Below are positions 44,275 to 54,162 of a DNA stretch of 64,000 bases, in pieces. Location of the stretch: contig NZ_AORV01000020.1 of assembly GCF_000350485.1 (NCBI RefSeq), forward strand, positions 30,684-94,683, read 5' to 3'. The notes under the pieces were generated by a model. It did not search any database. It had not been told where the DNA came from and saw only the letters and a program-made list of their open reading frames with translations. Source of the stretch: Ruminiclostridium cellobioparum subsp. termitidis CT1112. Lineage in GTDB: Bacteria; Bacillota; Clostridia; Acetivibrionales; DSM-1351. The translations under genes and the position numbers were made by a program. The stretch's first letter is position 1. Every line of letters starts with the position of its first letter.

Positions 44275-45189
44275 TTATGCTTTAATTGACCCCACCAGCA
44301 TGCCCTTTACAAAATATTTCTGTAAAAACGGGTATACCAGAATAATAGGCAGCACAGTTACAACGAGGGTGGCATATCTTATGGACTCAAGAGTTACACT
44401 GCTTGAAGAATTCAGCGTCCCCATGTTCATACCGCTGACCGAGCCCTTCATTTCGTTGATTTTGTTAAGTCCTTCAACCCCGGATAAAACGCGCATGAGT
44501 ATTGTGGGCATGGTCCACAGCTTCTGATCGCTTATATAATAAGCTGAGGTAAACCAGTCATTCCAGTGATTCACACCCAGAAACAGGGCGATTGTTGCCA
44601 ATACCGGTTTTGACAGCGGAAAAATGATTCTTACGAAGATATAAAAGTCTCCTGCTCCGTCTATTTTTGCAGATTCTTCGATCTCATCGGGCAATTCCCT
44701 GTAGAAAGCTATAATGAGCAGTGCATAATAATAGCTGAACAGTCCCGGAATAATGTAAACCAGGAAGTTATTCAAAAGATGCAGATTTCTCAGGAGCAGA
44801 TATCCGGGTATGAGCCCTCCGCTGAAATACATGGTGATAAGCGCCATGTAGGAATAGCCTTTTCTGAAAAGCAGATTTTTTTTCGAAAGACCGTAGGACA
44901 CCATGGAAGTAAAGAAAAGCCCGGATAATGTTCCTATAACAGTCCTCAGTATTGTGACAGCAAAGGAGCGTATCAGTGCATTGTCAGATAATACTATATA
45001 ATAATTCATGAGAGTGAATTTTCTCGGGAGAAAAAACAGGTTGCCTGTTGCCGCATCCTGTCCTTCATTGAAAGACCTGAGTAAGCACAGATAGAAAGGA
45101 TAAAGTGTGATTATAAGTACAAAAAGTCCTAAAACAATTGCTATTGTGTTCACCACAAGGTCTTCCTTCGTCATTTTCAATTTATTCAT
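44275..45189 (-). CDS. ABC transporter permease, LplC/YtcP type
   Basis: 304 residues, six TM helices, EAA loop (DEIEESAKIDGAGDFYIFVRIIFPLSKP), and C-terminus QKYFVKGMLVGSIKA, a signature ending of LplC-like subunits. Second gene of the transporter operon, 21 bp after LplB. No ATPase is encoded here; a shared MsmX-type ATPase is needed. Confidence 0.93.
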   Translation of the reverse strand: MNKLKMTKEDLVVNTIAIVLGLFVLIITLYPFYLCLLRSFNEGQDAATGNLFFLPRKFTLMNYYIVLSDNALIRSFAVTILRTVIGTLSGLFFTSMVSYGLSKKNLLFRKGYSYMALITMYFSGGLIPGYLLLRNLHLLNNFLVYIIPGLFSYYYALLIIAFYRELPDEIEESAKIDGAGDFYIFVRIIFPLSKPVLATIALFLGVNHWNDWFTSAYYISDQKLWTMPTILMRVLSGVEGLNKINEMKGSVSGMNMGTLNSSSSVTLESIRYATLVVTVLPIILVYPFLQKYFVKGMLVGSIKA

Positions 45190-45210
45190 ACAATTTCTTC
45201 TCCTTTAAAG

Positions 45211-46122
45211 CTAGATAATTTTATTACCGTTTATTTTACCTGTAAGCCAATTGGTTCCAAAGACCAGGATAAGTGAGAGCACAGACTGAAATAAGCTCAC
45301 TGCCGTAGCAAAGGAATATCTGCCCAGATTCAGGCCCATATCAAGGGTATAATATTCAACCACGTATGATACGCTGCTGTTAAAAGGACTTCCCAGCAGA
45401 ACCGAAGTATCCAGGCTGCCTCTGACCAAACCGCCGATTCCGAGTATGAACATGATCGAAATAACACCTGACATGTTTGGCAAGGTAATGTTGAAAATAC
45501 GTCTCATCCTTCCTGCACCATCCACATAAGCGGCCTCATACATTTCCTGGTTTATACCTGCTATAGCCGCAAGGTAAATGATTGCATTGTAGCCGGCTGA
45601 CTTCCACACATTGACCAGGGTAGAAAGCATCCTGTAATATTTAGGCTCGGTCCAGAATTCAATAGGCTCATGAATAATTCCGGTCATCATAAGAAAGTCA
45701 TTTACAAAGCCCTTCGGATCAAGAAAGGTTATCCACATGGAGGCTACAATTACAAAGGATATGAAGTAAGGCAAATATGCACTGGTCTGGATTATCTTTT
45801 TTAAATTGCGCCCCGGAATTTCATTAAGAATCAAAGCAAGAATTATAGGGATGGGAAACCCGATAACTATATTGTATAAACTTAAAATAAGTGTATTTCC
45901 GGCAGACTGCATAAACATGGGATCAGAGAACATATCCCTGAAATACTTCAATCCTGCCCAACTGCTGCCGAAAAAACCGCTTCCGATATTGTAGTCCTTA
46001 AAGGCGATAAGAATTCCTGCCATTGGAATATAAGAGAAGATTGCCAAAAATAATATACCAGGCAGAGTCATTAATTGAAGCTGAATTTGATTTCTGAATT
46101 TTTTTACCAATGAATTATCCAA
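45211..46122 (-). CDS. ABC transporter permease, LplB/YteP type
   Basis: 303 residues, TTG start at 46122 with GAGGT upstream. TM helices from about 16; LMTLPGILFLAIFSYIPMAGILIAFKDYN is the typical LplB N-terminus; EAA loop YEAAYVDGAGRMRRIFNITLPNM. First gene of the operon, divergent from the YesM/YesN pair at 46302. The 179-bp divergent region should hold the regulator's target; I saw no strong repeat in it. Confidence 0.93.
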   Translation of the reverse strand: MDNSLVKKFRNQIQLQLMTLPGILFLAIFSYIPMAGILIAFKDYNIGSGFFGSSWAGLKYFRDMFSDPMFMQSAGNTLILSLYNIVIGFPIPIILALILNEIPGRNLKKIIQTSAYLPYFISFVIVASMWITFLDPKGFVNDFLMMTGIIHEPIEFWTEPKYYRMLSTLVNVWKSAGYNAIIYLAAIAGINQEMYEAAYVDGAGRMRRIFNITLPNMSGVISIMFILGIGGLVRGSLDTSVLLGSPFNSSVSYVVEYYTLDMGLNLGRYSFATAVSLFQSVLSLILVFGTNWLTGKINGNKII

Positions 46123-46301
46123 TTTAGTACCTCACAAATATTTTCTGTTCAATTTCAAGTAAATTATAGCAACGCAAAAATATTAAAACAGTAGATTATT
46201 TTAAGATTTATTATAAAAATCTCACATTACTGTTGTATGGAAATCCGTTAGCCGTTAAGATATAAGCATGGAACCCAAGACTTAAAAACAGGTGATTTCA
46301 A

Positions 46302-48104
46302 ATGAATAAAGCCATAAATTTTTTTCATGATTTAAGTTTCAAAAAAAAGCTTATGCTTTCATATATAGTACTTTTACTTATTCCCACCGTACTTGGAGGT
46401 GTGTACTTCTATTCAAGTGCGGTTTTATCCCTGCGCCAGAAAACCGAGTCAATGATAGACCAGAGATTAAATCAGGAAAAATCCAATATTGATAAAAAAC
46501 TTGAGGAATTTGAAAAGGTAGCTCAAAATATATCTCAAAATTCACTTATAAACGATTTCTTTAATGACTTTTATACTGAGGACAGTGAATTTGTTTTATT
46601 TGTTAAAAACAATGTGCAGCCTCTTGTATCCTGGTGGCTTACCACAAATCCGGGCATTTCCGAACTTAGATATTATACCTACAATCAGAATATATCCTCC
46701 TTTTACCTTTTTTCACCGGCTCAGAAATACGATAAGGAAGTATGGTTCGGCAAAATGAGACAGGGTACACAAAACCTGACTCCTTACTGGGAAGATTATC
46801 ACAGGATACATCAAAACTACACTCAAAAATCAACACAGAAGGTATATTCACTGTTCTATCCCATAGTTCTGCCAAATGCCGCCGGCAATGCCTATCTGGA
46901 AATTGAAATAACCCCTGCCTACCTCTTCAGACAGCTGAATGAAACACCCATAGGACATTCCGGTTTTACTTTTATTGTAAATTCAAACAAAGAAATTATT
47001 CAGTCCAATCACCCTGACTTAAGTGCAGGTATTGTTCAGAATATGGATTCTTCTGTCTTCGAAGGTTCTAACGACAGCGGGCATTCAACTGTAAAAATTG
47101 AAAGCACCCGGTATTCTGTGAGCTATTTAAAAATAAATAAACTTAACTGCTATATTGTCGGTGTCATACCTTCTGAGGAAATTACACAGAACCTTTCCAA
47201 CGCAAGAAATATGTTTATATTCATATTGGTATTAAGCATCGGAGTGCTTACAGCCATTGCTTATTTACTATCAGGCATTCTGGTGAAAAAAGTTAAGAGT
47301 CTGGTCAATGCAGTCCATAGAATTCAGAATCAGGATTTCAGCATCCATATTCCTGTAAACGGCAGGGATGAAATCAACGAATTAGCCGAAAATATCAATG
47401 TAATGTCTGCAAAAATCAATGATTTGATCAACAAGGTCTACAAATCCGAGATCGCACAGAGGGAAGCTGAACTTGTTGCCCTGCAGATGCAAATCAATCC
47501 ACATTTTCTGTTTAATACCCTTGAGGTTTTAAAAATGATGGCAGAAATAGAGGAGCAGCACAAGATTTCCGATGCCATAGCATCCTTGGGCAATCTTATG
47601 CGGTATAATCTGACAAAATCAGAAGATATGGTTTATCTGAAAGATGAAATAGAAAATACCCGGGATTATGTAAATATACAGAAACTGCTGCTGAATGACC
47701 GGCTGAAGGTAACTTACTCAATTGAGGCTGCTCACATGCTTTATAGAGTACCAAACCTGATCATTCAGCCAATTATTGAGAACAGTATATTCCATGGCTA
47801 TATAAACCGTACCGATGATTTACTTATTAAAATAAATACCGTAACAAAGGATGAGGATATTATTATCATGGTAAGTGACAACGGTTCAGGAATATCTGAA
47901 AATCGGATTATGCAGATAAGGAAATGCCTGAATAATCCCGACCAGAAGAGAATTCTCCATGGGCGCGGTCATGGACTGGCACTTACAAACATCAATAACA
48001 GAATAAAACTCAAATACGGGGATAAATACGGAATTGATATAGAATCACAGCCGGGATACGGGACTACAGTTTTTCTTTCCTTTCCATATACAGAGCAGAT
48101 TTGA
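46302..48104 (+). CDS. YesM-type sensor histidine kinase of the glycan locus
   Basis: 600 residues: TM about 17-40, large outside domain, TM about 300-322, HAMP (LVKKVKSLVNAVHRIQNQDFSIHI), His_kinase motif LQMQINPHFLFNTLEVLKMM, HATPase motifs NLIIQPIIENSIFHG, DNGSGISENR, GHGLALTNINNRIKLKYGDKYG. Divergently oriented from the Lpl-type importer and glycosidases, so it most likely senses an oligosaccharide, perhaps via that binding protein, and activates the locus with the YesN partner. Confidence 0.94.
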   Translation: MNKAINFFHDLSFKKKLMLSYIVLLLIPTVLGGVYFYSSAVLSLRQKTESMIDQRLNQEKSNIDKKLEEFEKVAQNISQNSLINDFFNDFYTEDSEFVLFVKNNVQPLVSWWLTTNPGISELRYYTYNQNISSFYLFSPAQKYDKEVWFGKMRQGTQNLTPYWEDYHRIHQNYTQKSTQKVYSLFYPIVLPNAAGNAYLEIEITPAYLFRQLNETPIGHSGFTFIVNSNKEIIQSNHPDLSAGIVQNMDSSVFEGSNDSGHSTVKIESTRYSVSYLKINKLNCYIVGVIPSEEITQNLSNARNMFIFILVLSIGVLTAIAYLLSGILVKKVKSLVNAVHRIQNQDFSIHIPVNGRDEINELAENINVMSAKINDLINKVYKSEIAQREAELVALQMQINPHFLFNTLEVLKMMAEIEEQHKISDAIASLGNLMRYNLTKSEDMVYLKDEIENTRDYVNIQKLLLNDRLKVTYSIEAAHMLYRVPNLIIQPIIENSIFHGYINRTDDLLIKINTVTKDEDIIIMVSDNGSGISENRIMQIRKCLNNPDQKRILHGRGHGLALTNINNRIKLKYGDKYGIDIESQPGYGTTVFLSFPYTEQI

Positions 48105-48149
48105 TTTAAGCTTATTTAATACTACTATTCATTCAGTTGGAGGTATACC

Positions 48150-49742
48150 ATGTACAAGGTTCTGGTTGTCGATGATGAAGATATTGTCAGAAAAGGTTTA
48201 AAGAAAATAATATCAAATATGAATTTGAAAATATCAAAAATTGACGAGGCCCGTGACGGAAAAGAAGCATTGGATATCTTTCATTCAAACCGTCCCAACA
48301 TCATAATTACAGATATTAAAATGCCCAATATAGATGGCCTGGAACTGGTTGAAATCATCCGTAAATTTGATAAGAATATAAAATTCATAATTTTAAGCGG
48401 TTACGGAGAGTTTTCATATGCCCAGAAAGCTATCCAGTACGGTGTAACCGATTACCTTCTGAAGCCTTTTAAAAATGAGAAATTAAACGATATTCTATCG
48501 GGTATCATTTCCCAGCTGGATGAGGAAAGACAGCAGACTGTTAATAAAAATATCTATATTAAAACACTGAGCTTGCTGCAGGAAAAGATAATTAAAGAAG
48601 TGCTTAATAACGAATATAAAAAAGTGGATATTTCTAAAGTTTTCAGTTCTTCCAAAATAGCCTTTCTCAAAAAAGGCTTTCTGGTATTTACCTTCCACAT
48701 CAGTAACGGAGTGGCCGACAGTGATACCAGTAAGAATACAATAATGCAGAAGCTGCATTTTTATCTGGAGGACATGGATCTGTCCATTTATTCTTTTTCA
48801 TCAAAATACGGTCATATTATGTGTCTTTTAAACCTTGAAAAAGCCACTGCCGGGGAGCTTATGGAAAAAATCCGTAACAATCCCGACCGAATTAATTCTG
48901 ACGGTTTTGATAAAAAAATATTTATCGGCTCCAGCCAGTGGATGGAAGATGTGGAAGCTTTGCCTGTTTTAGCAGCACAGTCACTGAAAGCGCTTGATTA
49001 CAGACTCTTTATGTGGGATTCTCCCCTGCTGTGCCATTCCGACTCTTTCCAGACCGCAGCTCAGCTCAGGGTTCCTGCTGTCTATTATGACAAAATCAGT
49101 ACTAATCTGGCAGATAACGACCTGACCGACTTAAATAAATCTGTGGATGAAATGTTCAGTTTTATTTTAAAAAATCAGAACCTGACACCCGATTTTATTA
49201 TCAATACCTTGAAAAACCTGGTTTTATATGTATCAAAATTTTTCGGAGACTCTTTTAACAATTTTCATATGTGCAAAGACTCCATTGATGACATTGATTA
49301 CTTGTACCAAACCTCAGACTCTATTATGGAATTAAGAAATAAAATGAAAGAAATGCTCTGCAGGATAATAAAAACAGACCGGAAGCTGTATAAGGAGACC
49401 GGTGATAATAGCACGATAGGCTATGCCATCCGATATATGGAGAAAAATTTTAACAAGGATATAAGTCTTGACATGGTTGCAAATCAGGTGTCAATGAACA
49501 GTAATTATTTCAGTTCTCTTTTCCGGAAGAAAACGGGATATTCTTTCGTCAAGTATCTTCAGAAACTAAGAATTGAGAAAGCAAAAAAGCTTCTGTCAAA
49601 CCCGCTGAAGCGGAACTATGAAATTGCTGCCGAAACAGGCTTTGAAAATGACAAGTATTTCTGCAAGGTTTTCAAAGAGCTGACAGGGTTAACTCCCCTG
49701 GAATACCGAGAGCAGCTGCCCCGCAGAACTGACATGCAGTAA
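48150..49742 (+). CDS. YesN-type AraC response regulator of the glycan locus
   Basis: 530 residues: receiver (KVLVVDDEDIVRKGLKKII, Asp in NIIITDIKMPNIDG, VTDYLLKPF), a mid region with no recognised domain, and AraC HTH pair (YMEKNFNKDISLDMVANQVSMNSNYFSSLFRKKTG, FENDKYFCKVFKELTGLTPLEYR). 45 bp after its kinase, with GGAGG before the ATG. Expected to activate the divergent permease operon. Confidence 0.94.
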   Translation: MYKVLVVDDEDIVRKGLKKIISNMNLKISKIDEARDGKEALDIFHSNRPNIIITDIKMPNIDGLELVEIIRKFDKNIKFIILSGYGEFSYAQKAIQYGVTDYLLKPFKNEKLNDILSGIISQLDEERQQTVNKNIYIKTLSLLQEKIIKEVLNNEYKKVDISKVFSSSKIAFLKKGFLVFTFHISNGVADSDTSKNTIMQKLHFYLEDMDLSIYSFSSKYGHIMCLLNLEKATAGELMEKIRNNPDRINSDGFDKKIFIGSSQWMEDVEALPVLAAQSLKALDYRLFMWDSPLLCHSDSFQTAAQLRVPAVYYDKISTNLADNDLTDLNKSVDEMFSFILKNQNLTPDFIINTLKNLVLYVSKFFGDSFNNFHMCKDSIDDIDYLYQTSDSIMELRNKMKEMLCRIIKTDRKLYKETGDNSTIGYAIRYMEKNFNKDISLDMVANQVSMNSNYFSSLFRKKTGYSFVKYLQKLRIEKAKKLLSNPLKRNYEIAAETGFENDKYFCKVFKELTGLTPLEYREQLPRRTDMQ

Positions 49743-49874
49743 ATCCTGCACCCGGGACTTTCTTCAACCGGCGGCAGATATTTTATAAACCGCACAAAAT
49801 GTCACCCATCATTATTGAATAGTACATTATAATTATATTATTGCAGAGAAAGAACGCAAAAGGAGTGATTGTAA

Positions 49875-50741
49875 ATGAAAGATACTCTTAAGCTTTATAA
49901 AGAGCATGATATTATGACAGAAATTAAAACCATGAAACACATGGTTACGGATATACCAAAGGATATCGGAACTATTGTCTCTTACGTACAAAATATTCTA
50001 TTGCATCAGCATTGGAGCAAGGCTTACGGGTTGGAACTCAGCGAGGAAAGAAAGAAGGAACCGTTTCTGCGGAGCTTCGAAGAGAAACTTATTTTTTTGA
50101 ATGAGCTGGGTTTCACTCATGTGTCCGAGCATAGAACAAATGAAAATAAAATGATATCCATATGCCGTGACTTTTCGGTAGCTGCTGCAGCACTTTGCCG
50201 TGAAGCCGGTGTGCCTGCCAGAGCAAGATGCGGCTTTGCAAGCTACTTTGAAAAAGACAAGTATATCGACCACTGGGTACTTGAATATTGGAATGAAGAG
50301 AAGAAAAAGTGGTTAATGGTGGATGCGCAACTGGATGCTCTTCAGCAAAAAACACTTGAGCTTCCTTTTGATCCTCTGGATGTAAGTGAGAATTATTTTA
50401 TAACTGCTCCAAAAGCCTGGTTGTGGTGTCGGGAAGGAATCTTTAATCCTGATTTGTTCGGAATTTTTAAATGGTGGGGATATGATTATTTAAGATGTAA
50501 TCTAATTCTTGATGCCAATTCATTACTTAAGGTACCTATGCAGCCCTGGGATTGGTGGGAAGGATATAAGAGCCTTCCCATGGAAGAATGGACAGAAAGA
50601 GACTATAAGGTTATGGATGACTTATCCATGCTTGCCGTAAATGTCGATAATAATTTTGAAGCCCTGTACAAGTATGTCCAAACCAATGATAAGATTAAAG
50701 TACCTGAGAATTTTAGTGAAGTTACAATTAGCCACGGATAA
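49875..50741 (+). CDS. Transglutaminase-like (papain-fold) domain protein
   Basis: 288 residues, no signal peptide. Catalytic triad visible: Cys in SICRDFSVAAAALCREAGVPAR, His in YIDHWVLEYW and Asp in WLMVDAQLD. Bacterial members are often cysteine proteases or peptide-modifying enzymes. Only 12 bp separate it from an AraC-type regulator, suggesting a two-gene operon. AAAGGAG precedes the ATG. Substrate unknown. Confidence 0.87.
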   Translation: MKDTLKLYKEHDIMTEIKTMKHMVTDIPKDIGTIVSYVQNILLHQHWSKAYGLELSEERKKEPFLRSFEEKLIFLNELGFTHVSEHRTNENKMISICRDFSVAAAALCREAGVPARARCGFASYFEKDKYIDHWVLEYWNEEKKKWLMVDAQLDALQQKTLELPFDPLDVSENYFITAPKAWLWCREGIFNPDLFGIFKWWGYDYLRCNLILDANSLLKVPMQPWDWWEGYKSLPMEEWTERDYKVMDDLSMLAVNVDNNFEALYKYVQTNDKIKVPENFSEVTISHG

Positions 50742-50753
50742 GGTGATGTTTAT

Positions 50754-51620
50754 ATGTCCTATATATATTCCCTGGAAAAAGCTATAAATTATATTGAGCG
50801 TCATTTATATGAGGAAATTGATTTATCTTATATCGCAAAGGAAGCAGGCTACTCTCTTTATCACTTCCACCGTATTTTTAAAAGTGCAGTAGGAGATTCT
50901 CTCAAAGACTATATCAGGAAAAGAAGAATAACGGAGGCGGCAAAGGAGCTGGTATGTACCGACAGGCCTATTGTAGACATAGGTATAAAATATGGCTATG
51001 AATCAAGGGAAGCCTTCAGCAGAGCCTTTGAAAAAGTTTATGGAAGAAATCCCTCTGAAGTACGAAACAGGAAGTTGCTCTATTGTATAAGGGAGCCGAT
51101 GAATTCCGATTACATGATGTTTAATTATAAACTAATGAAAGAGGGTTTATCTCCCCTATATAGGAAGCTTCCTGAGAGATACATAGCAGGCAGAAAGTCA
51201 AAAATGAAGGCAGATGGGAGCAACCTTCAGGACATACCGCTGCTGTGGAATAAGTGGCATGGCGAAAAGGAAGGTGAAAAAATTACAGAGCGGAAGTTTG
51301 CAGATGAATGTATGGGCGTTTGCATATTTTCTGACGGAGAAGTTTTTGAGTATATGATAGGCCATGAAGTGAATTCCACAAGCCATGTCCCTGAGAATAT
51401 GGAGCTATATAGACTGGCCCCTTCGTTTTATGCTGTTTTCAAGACCCTTGGCCCAATAACCGAAAGTGTGCAAAAGACCTGGGATTATATATATTCGGTA
51501 TGGCTTATTGAATCAGAATATGAGCATGCCGGTACTCACGATATTGAATATTACTATTATAATCAGGGAGTACTCACTGCAGACCTGTATGTGCCAATAG
51601 TCTCAAAAAAGATGAAATGA
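50754..51620 (+). CDS. AraC-family regulator with GyrI-like effector domain
   Basis: 288 residues: N-terminal AraC HTH pair (ALEKAINYIERHLYEEIDLSYIAKEAGYSLYHFHRIFKSAVG, YGYESREAFSRAFEKVYGRNPSEVR), then from about 125 a GyrI/SOUL-like small-molecule-binding domain (LPERYIAGRKSK, YMIGHEVNSTSHVPENMELYRLAPSFYAVFKTLGP, DIEYYYYNQG). Resembles Rob/BltR-type multidrug regulators. Probably regulates itself and the transglutaminase-like gene upstream. Confidence 0.92.
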   Translation: MSYIYSLEKAINYIERHLYEEIDLSYIAKEAGYSLYHFHRIFKSAVGDSLKDYIRKRRITEAAKELVCTDRPIVDIGIKYGYESREAFSRAFEKVYGRNPSEVRNRKLLYCIREPMNSDYMMFNYKLMKEGLSPLYRKLPERYIAGRKSKMKADGSNLQDIPLLWNKWHGEKEGEKITERKFADECMGVCIFSDGEVFEYMIGHEVNSTSHVPENMELYRLAPSFYAVFKTLGPITESVQKTWDYIYSVWLIESEYEHAGTHDIEYYYYNQGVLTADLYVPIVSKKMK

Positions 51621-51905
51621 CTGAGGATGACGCACTATCTATTTTTTCGGCCTATTTTTGCTCAGTTTTCACTTCAAAACCACATTTCGTCATCATCATT
51701 ATTGTTTCAACGTGTGTTGAACAGTCAATAAAGATGCCTTTTGAAGCTGTGGGGCTTTAGCGGAAGGATTCATTCGTTAATATAGTTTGAATTTATAGTA
51801 ATACAGATGACGGTGAATGTGAACTCATAATAAAAATAAGCAAAGCACACTACAAAACTTGGGCATAGGATGCCTTACTTATTCGTTGCTATATTTTAAA
51901 TTTAT

Positions 51906-52382
51906 TTACTTCGCCATTTTATGGATAAAATCAACTTCATACTGCCGTTCACCGTATTTTTTTTCGTTGTCAGTAATAGTACCCTCTGTAAGGGTGATAC
52001 GCAGAACGATTGAGTTCGGATTGTCTTCGTCACCAACTTCATCGAACCAGTCGAAGATTCTTTTAAATTTCGCTCTGATTTCCGCATTCTTCTCGTCCTT
52101 AACCCAACCGAGATTTTCAGCTGTGCCATGGAAAGCGTACCAATCTAACCCACTGACGGAAACCTCGTTGCTCTTCTCAATTTGCAGCGTTTTATTTTTT
52201 TTTGCGTCGGTAGAAACATAAAATACACCATCTTCATAATAAGCACAAACCATACGGACAGCAGGGCGGGGATTACCGTAAGCGTTCGGAAATAGTGATA
52301 TTGTCGCAAGGGCAATAACTTCTTCTTTACCATTTCCGCAACGTTCCTCCATAAGTTTCATCGCGTTTTCGTATTTGCTCAT
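51906..52382 (-). CDS. Pyridoxamine 5'-phosphate oxidase-fold protein
   Basis: 158 residues: YENAMKLMEERCGNGKEEVIALATIS, PAVRMVCAYYEDGVFYVSTDAKKNKTLQIEKSNEVSVSG and DWYAFHGTAENLG match the split-barrel flavin-binding family (PNPOx-like). Probably an FMN- or F420-dependent oxidoreductase or a flavin-binding protein; too little is conserved for a substrate. AAAGGAG precedes the ATG. The 285-bp gap 51621-51905 holds no gene I trust. Confidence 0.85.
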   Translation of the reverse strand: MSKYENAMKLMEERCGNGKEEVIALATISLFPNAYGNPRPAVRMVCAYYEDGVFYVSTDAKKNKTLQIEKSNEVSVSGLDWYAFHGTAENLGWVKDEKNAEIRAKFKRIFDWFDEVGDEDNPNSIVLRITLTEGTITDNEKKYGERQYEVDFIHKMAK

Positions 52383-52455
52383 TTTAATTCTCCTTTAAAT
52401 TATATTTAATTTATGCTGTAACTATAGTCAAACCACTTGAAACGTAGCTTAAGAT

Positions 52456-52716
52456 TTACAATTCAGGCTTTAGCCACAAAGCGGGACGGACGCCTCCTGT
52501 ACATTTGCCATCGCTGATATTGCCTTTCAATATATTGTTGCCTTGAATACCTATATTACCGTCAGTTCCGAATATGTACACGGCTTTTACATTAACGCGG
52601 CCAGACGACCGAAGCCACCACCTCCAACCCCATTCTTTACCCTGAAGTCTTGCTATTCGCTTACTGTTGTTATCATCTTTTCTTTCAAACCAATATCTTT
52701 GATTCCTTCCTTTTAT
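52456..52716 (-). pseudogene. Remnant of a DUF6273-domain protein
   Basis: The minus-strand frame ending at TAA 52456-52458 reads GKEWGWRWWLRSSGRVNVKA, FGTDGNIGIQGNN and GVRPALWLKPEL, the characteristic C-terminus of DUF6273 proteins (WWLRSPG ... GVRPALWL). No start codon and stops upstream, so only the 3' end survives. Confidence 0.65.
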
Positions 52717-52788
52717 TTAATATTATCACTAGTTTTTTCATCCTCAGAAATAATAACCTTATCAAATATTACCGACCTCCATTATATA

Positions 52789-53051
52789 TCAATAATCCAG
52801 AAGTTTCAAAGCATTTATCCATTTACCTGCATTCTTTTGATAACTATCATACCACCTCTTCAGCGATTCTGAAACATCCTTTTATCTTGGGATTCATCAT
52901 TTGTAAAATCGATATATTCACAAAGCATAAGAGTTTTATCGGATATACCTGTAGATGGTGAAATTGTAATTGTTCTGGGGCAGGCAGAGGCTGCGCGAAA
53001 GATATTTGGGACACAAAAACAATTCAGAATATCACCCTTTTTAAATTCCAT
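52789..53051 (-). pseudogene. Unrecognised short gene, apparently frameshifted
   Basis: Begins MEFKKGDILNCFCVPNIF and stops after 63 codons at MFQNR. Removing one A from an AAAA run near 52883 joins it to a frame reading KDVSESLKRWYDSYQKN and WINALKLLDY, ending at 52789. The joined 86-residue product has no family I recognise. The decaying surroundings support a broken gene. Confidence 0.35.
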
Positions 53052-53385
53052 ATTTACATTGATTAAATCTTAGTTTCATTTTCAAAATGCATATATTAAT
53101 CTCTCGTTCTCTGTAAGTTTCTATCTAAGTCTCCAAACTGCATAAATGAGTCTATCCAAAAGTACTGACGCGACAATAAGCAGCAACTCTAATCTTTTTA
53201 TTTTCTTTTTTCATCAAAAATGTGAGGTTTCTACGATGGACATCAGTATAACTTCCAAAGACTAAAACGCTCAAGCCCGGGTAAATAAGAGGCTTTAGTA
53301 TAGAAACAGCAGCCGATATTGGACATTCTCAAAAGAATACCGTCGTTCGATTTTGGGCATAATCACCATTAAGAGGTGATTTATC
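53052..53385. other. 334-bp gap without recognisable gene
   Basis: Only short stop-rich frames in all readings. The last 20 bp contain the ribosome binding site (AGAGGTGA) of the DUF421 gene. Together with 52383-53051 this looks like a degraded intergenic zone. Confidence 0.5.
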
Positions 53386-54066
53386 TTGAACGAGCTCTTA
53401 AACGCGGCCGCCAGAACATTAATCGGTTTCGCAATTCTATTACTGTTTACACGCCTCACGGGCAAAAAGCAACTCAGTCAGATGACCATATTCACATATA
53501 TTACCGGAATCACTCTCGGCAGCATGATTGGCGAAATGGTTATTCATGGCGGTGTTGAGTTCGTGGAAGAGATCATAGGTGTGACACTCTGGGGTATTTT
53601 CAGTTTTGTAGTAGAATATGTCGGATTAAAAATCCCGTTTATGCGAGTCGTGCTGGATAGTGAACCCACCATTGTAATCAAGCGTGGTGAAATTCAAATC
53701 AAAGAGTTACGCAAAATGCGGCTGAACATGGATGACTTAACTATGCTATTGCGTGAAAAGGATGTATTCACTGTCCGGGATGTTTGGTATGCTATCCTGG
53801 AGCCCCACGGCGAATTGAGCATTGTTAAAAAAGCCCCTAAACAATCAGTATTATTGGAAAACATAGGTTTGCAGCCACAAAATCCATCCCATTTGCCAGG
53901 TGAGTTGATTACCGACGGAAAACTAATAGCAAAAAATCTTTTGGAGTTTGGGAAAACAGAAGCATGGCTTACGCAAGAACTGTCCAAACAGGGCATTACA
54001 GCCATAAAACAGGTGTTTTATGCTGAATTATCTGAGGACGGTACATTATTTATTCAAAAAAAGTAA
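53386..54066 (+). CDS. DUF421 (YetF/YcaP-like) membrane protein
   Basis: 226 residues, TTG start at 53386 with AGAGGTGA upstream. N-terminal TM segments (about 10-28, 38-55, 62-80) and soluble C-terminal domain: RLTGKKQLSQMTIFTYITGITLGSMIGEM is the diagnostic DUF421 stretch; later DSEPTIVIKRGEIQIKELRKMRLNMDDLTMLLREK. B. subtilis relatives (YetF, YdfS and others) are spore or vegetative membrane proteins of poorly known function. Monocistronic, convergent with the suf operon. Confidence 0.9.
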   Translation: MNELLNAAARTLIGFAILLLFTRLTGKKQLSQMTIFTYITGITLGSMIGEMVIHGGVEFVEEIIGVTLWGIFSFVVEYVGLKIPFMRVVLDSEPTIVIKRGEIQIKELRKMRLNMDDLTMLLREKDVFTVRDVWYAILEPHGELSIVKKAPKQSVLLENIGLQPQNPSHLPGELITDGKLIAKNLLEFGKTEAWLTQELSKQGITAIKQVFYAELSEDGTLFIQKK

Positions 54067-54162
54067 TTTTAGAGGGAGGCCAATATTTTAGAGCTACTAT
54101 AAAATATTGGCCTAAAAAATAGCTATGAGAAGTTTGTTTCATCTAATTGATAATACTTAATA

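Noticed and set aside
51621..51905. A short minus-strand frame with an HVET motif resembling the end of an rRNA uracil methyltransferase.
   Set aside because: Only about 20 residues, a stop in the frame, and too little similarity to call a remnant.
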